The notes beneath the pieces are model-generated. The model saw only the letters and a program-made list of their open reading frames with translations, was not told the DNA's origin and did not search any database. From contig DASZVJ010000099.1 in NCBI GenBank assembly GCA_035547155.1, forward strand, positions 1 through 51,322: a stretch of 51,322 nt of DNA, written 5' to 3'. Made by a program: the position numbers and the translations under genes. The stretch comes from CAZNMF01 sp035547155 (lineage in GTDB: Bacteria; Acidobacteriota; Vicinamibacteria; Vicinamibacterales; SCN-69-37). Numbering within the stretch: position 1 is the stretch's first letter; the number at the start of each line of letters is the position of its first letter. Below, piece after piece: positions 7,111 through 16,102 of this stretch.

Positions 7111-10100
7111 GCGTGCTGCCTGGCGTGAGCGGCGCGCTGTTTCCGAGCCGCTATCTGGCGGACGCCTTACCGCGCGATGCGACCTTGCTGCAGCCCGATG
7201 CGATCGCAGCATCATCTATCGAGCGTCGTCTCCAAGGCTGGTGGAAAGCCGTCTCCGCGCGCTGCGGGCCGATCACCGCCACGCGCGTGCTCTTCGACAT
7301 CGTCGCGATGCCGCTGTTCGGCATGCTGGGATTCCGCGCGCACGACGTCACCTTCGACGGCCGCTGTGGACATGCATCTCTTCGAACGCCAGGCGGCGTA
7401 ACCGTCGCGCTCATCGTCCATCCATGGGCGACACGGCCGTCGACAGCGACGCGCGACGTCCACGTCCAGGCCGATCGCACGGGCGCGGCATGGTGCTTCG
7501 TGCTGGCGCCGCCATTTCTCTCGCTCGTCGCGGCGCGCGGACACGCCACGCGGCGATCGATCGACTTCGCCCTTCCGCACGTCGTCAACCGCCCGAGCCT
7601 CGAGGCGTTCCTCGCGATCGCGCATAGCGCTGCGTTCGATCTCGCCGGCATGCGAGACGACGCCGGATCGTCGCGTCTGGACGTGCTCATCGCGAAATCC
7701 CAGGCATATCAGGATCGCGTCCGTCGCGATCTGCAGCACGGCGTCGCGGCGGCCATCGCGAGTCTCGCTGGCGTGTGTGACGGGGCAGGACGTTCGTCAG
7801 GCAGTGATGCGCGCGACGACGCGCTGACGATCGTCTATCGCGTGCTGTTCCTGCTGTTCGCCGAGTCGCGCGAGTGCGTGCCGCGTCAGCATGCGATTTA
7901 TGCTCGCGCGTACGCGATGAGCCGTCTCTGTCTCGACGCCATCCAATCGAGCGAGCCAGGGTCGTGGGAAGGCCTGGCCGCCGCGTCCCGACTCGCCCGC
8001 CTTGGCTGCCGCACGCCGGACCTCGACGTCGCTGCCTTCAACGGCCGGCTGTTCGCGCGCGCGTCGGCGGCGTCGCTCGAGCGCCGCCGTCCGGCTCGAC
8101 GGCCGACTCATGACAGCGAGCGTCGCGACGCCGCGGCTCGCGCCGCGCTCGTCGCACTCGGCTCGCGGCGTGGGGCAGCTGGGCGCGAGTCGATCAGCTT
8201 TCGCGATCTTGGCGTCGAGCAGCTCGGCACGATCTACGAGCGTGTGCTCGATCTGCCGCGGTCGACCGATCGCGGGCGCGAACGATCCCGGCGCGATCGC
8301 GCGTCGCGGCACAGCGCCGCACGCAAGCAGACCGGAACGTTCTACACACCACAGGCGCTGACGGAGCTCGTCGTGCGACGCACGCTCGGGCCGCTCGTCA
8401 GCGGTGCGACGGCCGACGAGATCCTGCAGCTACGCGTGCTCGATCCGGCCATGGGCAGCGGCGCGTTCCTGATCGCGAGCTGCCACTATCTCGCCGCCGC
8501 CTACGAGCACGCGCTCATCGACGAAGGCCGTGCGAGCGCGACGGACTTCGACGACGACGACCGCGCCAATATCCGGCGGCTGATCGCCGAGCGCTGTCTG
8601 GCCGGCGTCGACCGCAATCCCACGGCGGTCCAGCTCGCGCGCCTCTCGCTCTGGCTCACGACGCTCGCCGCGGGCAAGCCGCTGACGTTTCTCGATCACC
8701 GGCTGCGCGTCGGTGACAGTCTGATCGGCGCGTGGCCCGACGACCTCTCGCGCCTGTCGACGCATCGGCGCCATCCCGACGCGGCCCTTCCCTTGTTCGC
8801 TGGCGACGACATCGCTGCCGCCATGCGTCAGATCGCCCGGCCGCTCGGCGCGCTCTTCGAGCGGCACGACGACACCGTGCGCGACGTTCGCACCAAGGAA
8901 GCGCTCTGGCGGCACATCGCCGGCGAGTCGTCCGCGCTCGAGCCGTGGCGTCAGGCGCTGCATCTCTGGTGCGCGCGCTGGTTCTGGCCGCGTGACGCCG
9001 CGGCGCCGCCGCCAGACGCGGCAGAGTCTCGCGCGCTGATTGCCGCCGTCCTGCATGGCGACACGTCGCTGCCGCGCGCGCACGTGAGCGCGCGCTTCCG
9101 CGACGTCGCGCGCTCAGCGGACGCGCACGCGTTCTTTCACTGGCCACTCGAGTTCCCCGACGTCTTCTACGACGTCGACGGCCATCCGAAGGACGCGCCG
9201 GGCTTCGACGTCGTGATCGGCAATCCGCCGTGGGAGATGCTGCGCACCGATCCGTTGGAACGCGAGCCCGCAGGCGCGACGGCCGATCGTGCATCGGCGC
9301 GCACGGATCGATCGCTGCTTCGCTTCATTCGCGACTGCGGCGCATATCCCTCCTGCGATCGCGGCCACGTCAATCTTTATCAGCCCTTCGTCGATCGCGC
9401 GCTCGCGCTGACGCGCCGTCACGGACGCCTCGGTCTCGTACTGCCGTGGGGCCTGGCGACCGACGATGGCGCCGCGCCGCTGCGCGCGCGCCTTCTCGAC
9501 GAGACGGCGATCACGACGATCGTCGGCGTCGACAACGCCGAAGCGCTCTTCCCGATCCACCGCAGCACGCGCTTCATGGCGATCACGGCCAGGACGGGAT
9601 CGCGCACGCAGGAGACTCGCGCGGCGATGGGCCTGACGCGCGCCGCCGATCTCGACGCGCTGCCAGCGCACGACATCGGCAGCGTGCCGGCGTTTTCGAT
9701 ACGGCTGACGCCCAGGCAGATCGAGCGGATCAGCGGGCCCTCGCGGAGATTTCCCGACGTCCGCCGCGCGGACGATCTCGCGTGGATCGAGCGCATCTGC
9801 GCCTCGTCGCCGCGGCTCGGCACGCCGGATGGATGGCACGTCACTTTCGGACGCGAGCTGAACGCGACTGAAGCACGACGGCACATGACGGCCGATGGGC
9901 TGCCGGTGCTCGAAGGCAAACACGTGACGCCGTTCGACGTCGACGTCGCGGCGAGCGTTGATCGCCTCGATCGCCGCACGGCCGATCGCCTGTTGCCAAA
10001 CCATCCGTTCGAGCGGCCGCGGCTCGCCTATCGCGACGTCTCTGGCGTGACCAACCGCACGTCGCTCATCGCCGCGATCGTTCCATCAGGGTGCGTCACG

Positions 10101-10514
10101 ACCCACACGTTGTTCTGTCTAAAGACGCCGCTCCCGTTGGATCGCCAGCATTTCCTCTGCGCACTCTTCAACTCCTACGTGCTCAACGCCATCGTCCGTG
10201 CCCTCATGGGCGGGCACGTGACGACGACCATCGTGGAGGCGCTGCCGGTGCCAATCTGGCGCGGCGACCGCGAGCAAATGACGATCGCGAGGCTCGGCCG
10301 CCGGCTGGCTGCCCACCCCGGCTCGTCGCTCGCACAAGCGGTACTGCACGCGCTCGTCGCACGACTGTACGGGCTCGCCGATGCGGAGTTCGCGCGTGTG
10401 ATCGAAACGTTCCCTCTCGTGCCCGCCGCGGATCGCGATCGCGCGGCCCGGTTGCACGCGCGTTACATTGCACGCGATGCGCGGACGGACACCGCAACCG
10501 GACTCGACAGATAA
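7107..10514 (+). CDS. Large Eco57I-type N6-adenine DNA methylase (type IIG / DrmMI-like)
   Basis: A 1135-aa predicted adenine-N6 DNA methyltransferase. The N-terminal 400 residues include a segment (FDIVAMPLFGMLGFRAHDV) placed where type IIG enzymes carry a PD-(D/E)XK nuclease, but I see no E-x-K pair. Then come LGVEQLGTIYERVLD, the TGTFYTP start of the methylase domain (about 411), the AdoMet motif LDPAMGSGAF (about 445) and the catalytic NPPWE (about 706). A long C-terminal region with VLEGKHVTPFD, AYRDVSGVTNRTS and PVPIW resembles target-recognition domains. It is translationally coupled to the helicase. The pair could restrict foreign DNA, or only modify DNA. Classification as DISARM-like is inference. 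Confidence 0.88.
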   Translation: MSVLPGVSGALFPSRYLADALPRDATLLQPDAIAASSIERRLQGWWKAVSARCGPITATRVLFDIVAMPLFGMLGFRAHDVTFDGRCGHASLRTPGGVTVALIVHPWATRPSTATRDVHVQADRTGAAWCFVLAPPFLSLVAARGHATRRSIDFALPHVVNRPSLEAFLAIAHSAAFDLAGMRDDAGSSRLDVLIAKSQAYQDRVRRDLQHGVAAAIASLAGVCDGAGRSSGSDARDDALTIVYRVLFLLFAESRECVPRQHAIYARAYAMSRLCLDAIQSSEPGSWEGLAAASRLARLGCRTPDLDVAAFNGRLFARASAASLERRRPARRPTHDSERRDAAARAALVALGSRRGAAGRESISFRDLGVEQLGTIYERVLDLPRSTDRGRERSRRDRASRHSAARKQTGTFYTPQALTELVVRRTLGPLVSGATADEILQLRVLDPAMGSGAFLIASCHYLAAAYEHALIDEGRASATDFDDDDRANIRRLIAERCLAGVDRNPTAVQLARLSLWLTTLAAGKPLTFLDHRLRVGDSLIGAWPDDLSRLSTHRRHPDAALPLFAGDDIAAAMRQIARPLGALFERHDDTVRDVRTKEALWRHIAGESSALEPWRQALHLWCARWFWPRDAAAPPPDAAESRALIAAVLHGDTSLPRAHVSARFRDVARSADAHAFFHWPLEFPDVFYDVDGHPKDAPGFDVVIGNPPWEMLRTDPLEREPAGATADRASARTDRSLLRFIRDCGAYPSCDRGHVNLYQPFVDRALALTRRHGRLGLVLPWGLATDDGAAPLRARLLDETAITTIVGVDNAEALFPIHRSTRFMAITARTGSRTQETRAAMGLTRAADLDALPAHDIGSVPAFSIRLTPRQIERISGPSRRFPDVRRADDLAWIERICASSPRLGTPDGWHVTFGRELNATEARRHMTADGLPVLEGKHVTPFDVDVAASVDRLDRRTADRLLPNHPFERPRLAYRDVSGVTNRTSLIAAIVPSGCVTTHTLFCLKTPLPLDRQHFLCALFNSYVLNAIVRALMGGHVTTTIVEALPVPIWRGDREQMTIARLGRRLAAHPGSSLAQAVLHALVARLYGLADAEFARVIETFPLVPAADRDRAARLHARYIARDARTDTATGLDR

Positions 10515-10522
10515 TCCTGGTC

Positions 10523-11434
10523 ATGAAGCGATGGGGCCGATACGCCGCCGCCGTCACGGGACTCGCGCTCGTCGCGGGCTCCGGCGTCCTCGTCTGGAAG
10601 GCGCGCGGCGAAGCGGACACGCTCGTCACGAACCCCATCGAGACGCGGCGCCTGCCGACGCGAACGCCGATCGACGTCGGCCTCATCTACGACGAGGTGG
10701 CGATCACGACGTCCGATGGACTGCGCCTCGTGGGCTGGTATGTGCCGGGCACCAACGGCGCGGTCGTCCTCGCGCAGCACGGCTACAAATCGCAGCGCGG
10801 CGAGATGCTCGACGAGGCCGTCATGCTTCATCGCCACGGGTACAGCGTGCTCATCACGACGATGCGCGCGCACGACATGAGCGATGGACGCCTGCTGACG
10901 TTCGGGGCGAAAGAGATACCCGATCTCGAAGCGTGGGCGCAGTTCGCGATGCATCAGCCCGGCATCGATCCGGCGCGCGTCGGCATCATCGGCAACTCGC
11001 TCGGCGGCACGCTGGCGATCGAGACCGCGGCGCAGATGCCGGCGATCAAAGCCATCGTCGCCAACTCGCCGTTCTCGTCGCTCAACGACACGATCGAGAC
11101 GAGCGTGCGCTTTTTCACGGGGCTGCCGCCGTTTCCGTTCGCGCCGCTCATCCGGTTCTGGGCCGAGCGCGAAACGGGCATCGACGTGAACGACGTCGAC
11201 GCGACGCGCTGGATTGGCCGGATCACCCCGCGTCCGATCCTGCTGATGCAGGGCGGTGCCGACGTGGTGATCTCCACGAGCAGCGGCCAGCGGCTCTACG
11301 ACGCTGCGCGCGATCCGAAAGAGCTGTGGTTCGATCCGCAGGTCGCGCACGCGCGCTTCGACACCGCGCGGCCCGAGGAATACGAGCGACGCGTCGTCAA
11401 ATTCTTCGACGCCGCGATCGGATCAGGATCGTAG
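10523..11434 (+). CDS. Membrane-anchored alpha/beta hydrolase
   Basis: A 303-aa protein with an N-terminal hydrophobic anchor (AAAVTGLALVAGSGVLVW) and an alpha/beta hydrolase domain of the BAAT/peptidase S9-like type. The oxyanion region is VVLAQHGYKSQRG, the nucleophile elbow is GIIGNSLGG, the acid is likely in MQGGADVVI, and the histidine in QVAHARF. It is probably an exported, membrane-tethered esterase or peptidase; the substrate cannot be read from the sequence. It starts at ATG 10523, eight bases after the methylase stop, so it may be cotranscribed with that pair, but a functional link is not evident. Confidence 0.85.
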   Translation: MKRWGRYAAAVTGLALVAGSGVLVWKARGEADTLVTNPIETRRLPTRTPIDVGLIYDEVAITTSDGLRLVGWYVPGTNGAVVLAQHGYKSQRGEMLDEAVMLHRHGYSVLITTMRAHDMSDGRLLTFGAKEIPDLEAWAQFAMHQPGIDPARVGIIGNSLGGTLAIETAAQMPAIKAIVANSPFSSLNDTIETSVRFFTGLPPFPFAPLIRFWAERETGIDVNDVDATRWIGRITPRPILLMQGGADVVISTSSGQRLYDAARDPKELWFDPQVAHARFDTARPEEYERRVVKFFDAAIGSGS

Positions 11435-11452
11435 CCACGATATTTTGATTGC

Positions 11453-11474
11453 GGGCGGCCACGGGCGGCCGCCC
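11453..11474. repeat. REP-like hairpin, copy 1
   Basis: GGGCGGCC (11453-11460) pairs with GGCCGCCC (11467-11474) around the six-base loop ACGGGC. It lies between the hydrolase and the DUF486 gene. It is one of six related hairpins in the window and the one with the most divergent loop. Confidence 0.7.
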
Positions 11475-11493
11475 CTACCGCCTCAGAGGTCCC

Positions 11494-11835
11494 GTGCCTG
11501 TTATCGCTCAGACGACGCTGCTGCTGATCATCTCCAACTGCTTCATGACCTTCGCGTGGTACGGCCATCTGCGCACGCTCGGCGATCGGAAGTGGTACGT
11601 CGCGGCCGTGCTGAGCTGGATGGTCGCGCTCTTCGAGTACCTGTTCCAGGTTCCCGCCAACCGCATCGGCTACACGACGATGAGCCTCGCGCAGCTCAAG
11701 ATCCTTCAAGAGGCGATCACGCTGTCGGTGTTCGTGCCGTTCGCGATGCTCTTCATGGGCGCGCCGTTCAAGGCCGACTACGTGTGGGCCGGTCTGTGCC
11801 TGATGGGCGCCGTGTATTTCATTTTCAGAAGTTAG
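11494..11835 (+). CDS. DUF486 / DMT-superfamily small membrane protein
   Basis: A 113-aa integral membrane protein with four predicted helices and the DUF486 hallmarks (MTFAWYGHL, FEYLFQVPANRIGY, LKILQEAITLSVF, FKADYVWAGLCLMGAVYF). DUF486 proteins belong to the drug/metabolite transporter clan as half-size units; no substrate is established. I chose GTG 11494, preceded by an AGAGG ribosome site, rather than the upstream start inside the REP-like hairpin. It is convergent with the glycine-zipper lipoprotein gene, and their stop codons overlap by four bases. Confidence 0.88.
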   Translation: MPVIAQTTLLLIISNCFMTFAWYGHLRTLGDRKWYVAAVLSWMVALFEYLFQVPANRIGYTTMSLAQLKILQEAITLSVFVPFAMLFMGAPFKADYVWAGLCLMGAVYFIFRS

Positions 11836-12623
11836 CGCAGCGACACGCGTACTTCGATCGGCTGTTCGAGCTGCGACGTCACGACAGCGCCGCGCGCGAT
11901 GGCGACGGGCCGTCCCGGCGTCGTCAGCACGACGGCCGTTCCGCCGCCGGCACCGGCCGTGGCCCCGATCGCGGCGCCTTTCTTGCCACCGATGATGGCA
12001 CCGATGATCGCGCCACCCGCCGCTGGAATGCCGATGGCCTTCGCATCCGTCGAGGTGCTCGCCGCAGCCATTCGCGCCACGCGCGCATCGATCGTGTAGC
12101 GATCGGTGCCGGACACGAGCGTGTTGAACTGCACGCCGACGCTTGCGCGGCCTTTCACGCGGCCCGCTGGCGTCGCCTGCGTGACGACACCTCGCACGGT
12201 CGCGCCGGCCGGGATCACGGCCATGCCTTCGACGACGACCGGCCTGGTCAGCTCCGCGTGCACGACGTCCTCGGCATGGCTCGAGTCGGAGCCGACGTTG
12301 GACAACATCCTCATGGAGATCGGCGTCCCCGTCGGCACTCGCACTTCTCGAAACGTGGCCTTCGGCGGCACTTCAGGAACGGACATCGACGCGAGGCGCA
12401 CGTCGGCGATGCGGCTGATCGGCACAGCCCGCACGATCGGCCCGGTGTCGACCTTGACGGCGATGTCGTTCTTTTCGGCGAGCGTGCCTTCGACGAGTGC
12501 GCCGTCGTCGCGCGTGACTTGCACTTCCGCGCCGATGGGCACGTCTTTGACGTCGGGCTGATGCGAGCATGCGGCGCTGATCAGCAGCAGCGCTGCGGGC
12601 ACGCTGAGATGACGGCGAGTCAT
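11832..12623 (-). CDS. Glycine-zipper lipoprotein
   Basis: A 263-aa predicted lipoprotein: MTRRHLSVPAALLLISAACSH ends in a lipobox-like SAAC. The middle carries a beta-rich domain (VPTGTPISMRML, AVIPAGATVRGVV, RASVGVQFNTLV) that is also present in the 18245-19216 protein. The C-terminal glycine zipper is AAGGAIIGAIIGGKKGAAIG, followed by a short beta tail. Glycine zippers insert into or pack against membranes, so an envelope location is likely. The start at 12623 has the ribosome site AGGAGGAC; the longer open frame to 12716 lacks a signal sequence at its head. Function unknown. Confidence 0.8.
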   Translation of the reverse strand: MTRRHLSVPAALLLISAACSHQPDVKDVPIGAEVQVTRDDGALVEGTLAEKNDIAVKVDTGPIVRAVPISRIADVRLASMSVPEVPPKATFREVRVPTGTPISMRMLSNVGSDSSHAEDVVHAELTRPVVVEGMAVIPAGATVRGVVTQATPAGRVKGRASVGVQFNTLVSGTDRYTIDARVARMAAASTSTDAKAIGIPAAGGAIIGAIIGGKKGAAIGATAGAGGGTAVVLTTPGRPVAIARGAVVTSQLEQPIEVRVSLR

Positions 12624-12765
12624 GGCGTCCTCCTGAGCGATACGTCCCGCGCCGTGTGTGATGCGGGCGGGCTCGAGCGGGAGAGCCGTTCGGGTAGATC
12701 GCAAGAAGGCGGCCAACTTCGACCGATGTGTCCTTCCTGCCGTCAGCGCGGTCTAAGTCTGATGT

Positions 12766-14433
12766 ATGCGCCCAGCACGGCATCTCTTACCCAGTCGCGC
12801 CCTCCTCTGCACGGTCGCCGCAGCGGGCGCCGTTCTTGTCGCACCGCTGGCCGCTGGCCCGGGTCGGAACACTGCCCCGGACAACGCGACCATCAACCAC
12901 GTCCTCAATCGAATGACGTTCGGCCCGCGCCCCGGCGACGTCGAGCGCGTATCAAAAATGGGACTGGATGCGTACGTCGACGAGCAGCTGCATCCGGAGC
13001 GCATCGACGACTCCGCGCTCGACGCGCGCCTTGCGTCGTTCGAAACGTTGACGATGAGCAGCGCCGATCTTGCCGAGCAGTATTTCGAGCCCGCTATGGC
13101 CGCACGGCGTGAGGTGAAGCAAGCCTCGTCGGCGAGCGACGACAAGAAGGACGACAGGACGCCAGCCGAACGGCAAGCGCTGGCGGCGCAACGGACCGTG
13201 CTGTCCGAGCTCACGCAGGCGCGGATGCTCCGCGCGACGATGTCCGAGCGACAGCTGCAGGAAGTGCTGACCGACTTCTGGTTGAATCACTTCAACGTCT
13301 TCGTCGGCAAAGGTCTGGTGCGCGAGTACCTCACCGAGTACGAGCGCGATGCGATTCGCCCGCACGTGCTCGGGCATTTCCGCGATCTGCTCGGCGCGGT
13401 TGCGCACAGTCCGGCGATGCTCTTCTACCTCGACAACTGGCAGAGCTCGACGCCGACGCCGTCGATCGATCCGCAGCGCGCGAATCTGCTTCGCCGGCGC
13501 GCGATGGGCGCGCGTCTCACACCGGAACAACGCGATCGATTGATGGGCCGGCTGCCCGCCAACGGACAGGCGCAGCGGCCCACGCGCGGGATCAACGAGA
13601 ACTACGCGCGCGAGCTCATGGAGCTGCATACGCTTGGCGTCGACGGCGGCTATACGCAAGACGATGTCATCGCGCTGGCAAAGATCCTGACGGGATGGAC
13701 AATCGATCGCCCGCGTCAAGGCGGCGCATTCGTCTTCCGTCCAGCGATGCACGATACGAGCACGAAGACGGTGCTCGGCGTGACGTTCGCGCCGGATGGC
13801 GAGCGCGAAGGCGAAAAGGCACTGGATCTGCTCGCGCGTCATCCGGCGACGGCGCATCACATTGCCTATGAGCTTTCGCAGCGATTCGTCGCCGACGAGC
13901 CGCCGGCCGCGCTCGTCGATCGCGCGGCGAAGACGTTCCGCGACACGAACGGCGATCTCCGCGAGGTCGTGCGCACGATCGTCACGTCACCCGAATTTCT
14001 CGCGAGCGGCACGCGGCGCGCGAAGGTGAAGACGCCGCTGGAATTCGTCGCATCGGCCGTGCGCACGACGAACGCGACGATCGAGTCGGCGCAGCCGCTC
14101 GTCGCGGCGCTGCAGACGCTCGGCATGCCGCTCTACGGTTGCCAGCCGCCGACCGGCTACGGCACGAGCGCGACGGACTGGGTGAACACGGGCGCGCTCA
14201 TCAACCGCATGAACGTCGCGGTACGCCTCGTCAGCGGCGTACCGCGCGCACCGGTTCACGTCGACGTGCGTGCGCTCGCACCGGACACCAGCGCCGCATC
14301 GCAGGACGCCATCGTCGCGTCCGTGCTCGCCGGCACCGTCTCGGCGAGCACGCGATCCACGCTCGCGCGCGCAGACACACCGCAGAACCTGATCGCGCTC
14401 GCGCTGGGATCGCCGGAGTTTCAGCGGAGATAG
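12766..14433 (+). CDS. Secreted DUF1800 family protein
   Basis: A 555-aa DUF1800 protein with an N-terminal signal sequence (LLCTVAAAGAVLVAPLAAG). Family features are clear: HVLNRMTFGPRPGDV near the N-terminus, the DFWLNHFNVF region, NENYARELMELHTLGVDGGYTQDDV, and the C-terminal QPPTGYGTSATDWVN. DUF1800 genes are characteristically followed by DUF1501 genes, as here, separated by 74 bases holding repeats. The pair is common in Acidobacteriota and Planctomycetes, and its role outside the cytoplasm is not established. Confidence 0.92.
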   Translation: MRPARHLLPSRALLCTVAAAGAVLVAPLAAGPGRNTAPDNATINHVLNRMTFGPRPGDVERVSKMGLDAYVDEQLHPERIDDSALDARLASFETLTMSSADLAEQYFEPAMAARREVKQASSASDDKKDDRTPAERQALAAQRTVLSELTQARMLRATMSERQLQEVLTDFWLNHFNVFVGKGLVREYLTEYERDAIRPHVLGHFRDLLGAVAHSPAMLFYLDNWQSSTPTPSIDPQRANLLRRRAMGARLTPEQRDRLMGRLPANGQAQRPTRGINENYARELMELHTLGVDGGYTQDDVIALAKILTGWTIDRPRQGGAFVFRPAMHDTSTKTVLGVTFAPDGEREGEKALDLLARHPATAHHIAYELSQRFVADEPPAALVDRAAKTFRDTNGDLREVVRTIVTSPEFLASGTRRAKVKTPLEFVASAVRTTNATIESAQPLVAALQTLGMPLYGCQPPTGYGTSATDWVNTGALINRMNVAVRLVSGVPRAPVHVDVRALAPDTSAASQDAIVASVLAGTVSASTRSTLARADTPQNLIALALGSPEFQRR

Positions 14434-14436
14434 GAA

Positions 14437-14463
14437 GGCCCGAAGCCCGTGGCCCGTAGCCTG
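14437..14463. repeat. Heptamer repeat (CCCGTAG type)
   Basis: Units CCCGAAG, CCCGTGG, CCCGTAG follow one another in the spacer between the DUF1800 and DUF1501 genes, immediately before a REP-like hairpin. The same word recurs at 16563, 31536, 31589 and 34385. Confidence 0.75.
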
Positions 14464-14469
14464 CGTAGG

Positions 14470-14488
14470 GGCCGCCCTCGTGGCGGCC
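14470..14488. repeat. REP-like hairpin, copy 2
   Basis: GGCCGCC (14470-14476), loop CTCGT, GGCGGCC (14482-14488), preceded by GTAGG. It is a variant of the CTTGT-loop hairpins at 31568 and 34428, with changed arms that still pair. Confidence 0.7.
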
Positions 14489-14507
14489 GGACCGAGAGGA
14501 GTGTCCC

Positions 14508-15743
14508 ATGATGACCCGTCGCGTCTTTCTCAAGAACGGCAGCCTGGCGATGGTGAGTCTCGGCTTCGCGCCGGCGTTCGTTGCGCGGAGCGCGCGGGCG
14601 GCCGAGGCTCGGCAGAAGATTCTCGTGGCCGTGTTCCAGCGCGGCGCGGTCGATGGGCTCAACATGATCGTCCCGTTCGGCGAGCGCGCGTACTACGCGA
14701 ACCGGCCGTCGATCGCCATCGCGAAGCCGAATGCGCCTGACGGCGCGATCGATCTCGACGGCTTCTTCGGGCTGCATCCGCGCATGGGCGCGCTCGCGCC
14801 GTTGTTCTCGCGCGGCGAGCTCGCGATCGTGCACGCGTGCGGATCGCCGGACGAGACGCGCTCGCACTTCGATGCGCAGGACTACATGGAGAGCGGCACG
14901 CCCGGCGTGAAGAGCACCCGTGATGGCTGGATGAACCGCTATCTGCACGCGAAGGAACATGAGCAGGCCAGTCCGTTCCGCGCTGTCGCGCTTGCGCCGC
15001 AACTGCCACGCACGTTGCAGGGCGCCGAACCGGCGCTCGCGATCGGACAGCTCGCGCAGTTCGGCGTCCGCGCTGGCGGCGCCAGCGACGCGATGGCTTC
15101 GTCTTTCGAGTCCGAGTACGCGCAGGCGGCCGACGCGTTGCTGCGGCCGACGGCGCACGAGGCGTTCGACGCGGTCCGCCTGCTGCGGACGGCTGATCTC
15201 GCGAGCCTCACGCCAGCCAACGGCGCCGACTATCCGCGATCAGGTTTCGGCGACGCGCTGCGGCAGATCGCGCAGCTGATCAAAGCGGACGTCGGCCTCG
15301 AGGTCGCGTTCACCGAGCTCGGACAGTGGGATCATCACGCGAACGAAGGCGCGGCCATCGGACAGATCGCCAATCGCCTCGACGACTTCGCGCGTGGCAT
15401 CGCCGCGTTCAATCAGGATCTCGGCGATCGCATGGCCGACGTGGTACTGGTGACGATGTCCGAGTTCGGACGGACGTTGAAGGAGAACGGCGCGCGCGGC
15501 ACGGACCACGGCCACGGCAACGCGATGCTCGTGCTCGGCGGGCCGGTGAAAGGCGGGAAGGTCTACGGCACGTGGCCCGGCCTCGATCCCGAGCATCTCT
15601 GGCAAGGCCGCGATCTCGCGATCACCACCGACTTCCGCGACGTGTTCGCCGAGCTCGTGTCCGGCCACCTGGGCGCGCGCGACGTGTCGCAGATTTTCCC
15701 GGGCTACGTCTCCAAACAGCGGCTCGGGTTGCTGCGCGCGTAG
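14508..15743 (+). CDS. Tat-exported DUF1501 family protein
   Basis: A 411-aa DUF1501 protein. The N-terminus MMTRRVFLKNGSLAMVSLGF is a twin-arginine-like signal (TRRVFLK), suggesting export in a folded state. Family features include VAVFQRGAVDGLNMIVPFGE, HPRMGALAPLF, HFDAQDYMESGTPG, FTELGQWDHHANEG, VVLVTMSEFGRTLKENG and TDHGHGNAMLVLGG. The fold is related to the alkaline phosphatase/sulfatase superfamily, and the conserved His/Asp residues could bind metal. It pairs with the upstream DUF1800 protein; the substrate is unknown. The start at 14508 has a GAGAGGAG ribosome site. Confidence 0.92.
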   Translation: MMTRRVFLKNGSLAMVSLGFAPAFVARSARAAEARQKILVAVFQRGAVDGLNMIVPFGERAYYANRPSIAIAKPNAPDGAIDLDGFFGLHPRMGALAPLFSRGELAIVHACGSPDETRSHFDAQDYMESGTPGVKSTRDGWMNRYLHAKEHEQASPFRAVALAPQLPRTLQGAEPALAIGQLAQFGVRAGGASDAMASSFESEYAQAADALLRPTAHEAFDAVRLLRTADLASLTPANGADYPRSGFGDALRQIAQLIKADVGLEVAFTELGQWDHHANEGAAIGQIANRLDDFARGIAAFNQDLGDRMADVVLVTMSEFGRTLKENGARGTDHGHGNAMLVLGGPVKGGKVYGTWPGLDPEHLWQGRDLAITTDFRDVFAELVSGHLGARDVSQIFPGYVSKQRLGLLRA

Positions 15744-15796
15744 GCACGCGCCAGATGCGCGCGCGCGGGCCGATCTGTTAGAGTCTGACGGTCGCT

Positions 15797-16102
15797 ATGC
15801 CGCCGACTCCCAAGAACGTGCAATTGCTGCCGGGCGAAGCGCTCGGCATGGTCGAGACCCGTGGGTTCGTCGGCATGGTCGAGGCCACCGACGCGATGGT
15901 CAAGACCGCCAACGTCGCATTCGTCGGATGGCAGAAAGTCGATGCCGGCCTTGTCACCGCGATCGTTCGCGGCGACGTCGCGTCCGTGAAGGCCGCGACC
16001 GACGCCGGCGCCGCCGCCGCGCGCAAGGTCGGCGAGCTCGTCGGCGTTCACGTCATTCCGCGGCCGGCGGACGGCCTCGGCGACGTGTTTCCAATCGAGT
16101 AG
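15797..16102 (+). CDS. Orphan bacterial microcompartment shell protein (BMC-H)
   Basis: A 101-aa single-domain BMC-H hexamer protein of the PduA/EutM/CcmK type, the tile of bacterial microcompartment shells. The fold signature is near-complete: ALGMVETRGFVGMVEATDAM, the pore-side segment KVDAGLVTAIVRGDV, ASVKAATDAGAAAA and the closing VHVIPRP. The N-terminus has a short extension (MPPTPKNVQLLPGE). No other shell protein (BMC-T, BMC-P), encapsulated enzyme or signature aldehyde enzyme is adjacent; the aldehyde dehydrogenase at 38654 is over 20 kb away. Its last 50 bases overlap the convergent MerR-type gene. Either it works with a distant locus or alone. Confidence 0.93.
   Translation: MPPTPKNVQLLPGEALGMVETRGFVGMVEATDAMVKTANVAFVGWQKVDAGLVTAIVRGDVASVKAATDAGAAAARKVGELVGVHVIPRPADGLGDVFPIE

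Noticed and set aside
4627..10514. Complete DISARM or BREX locus
   Set aside because: Only a helicase and a methylase are present; flanking genes are queF, an HU-type gene, a hydrolase and a DUF486 gene, with no drmA, drmB, drmC or brx genes.
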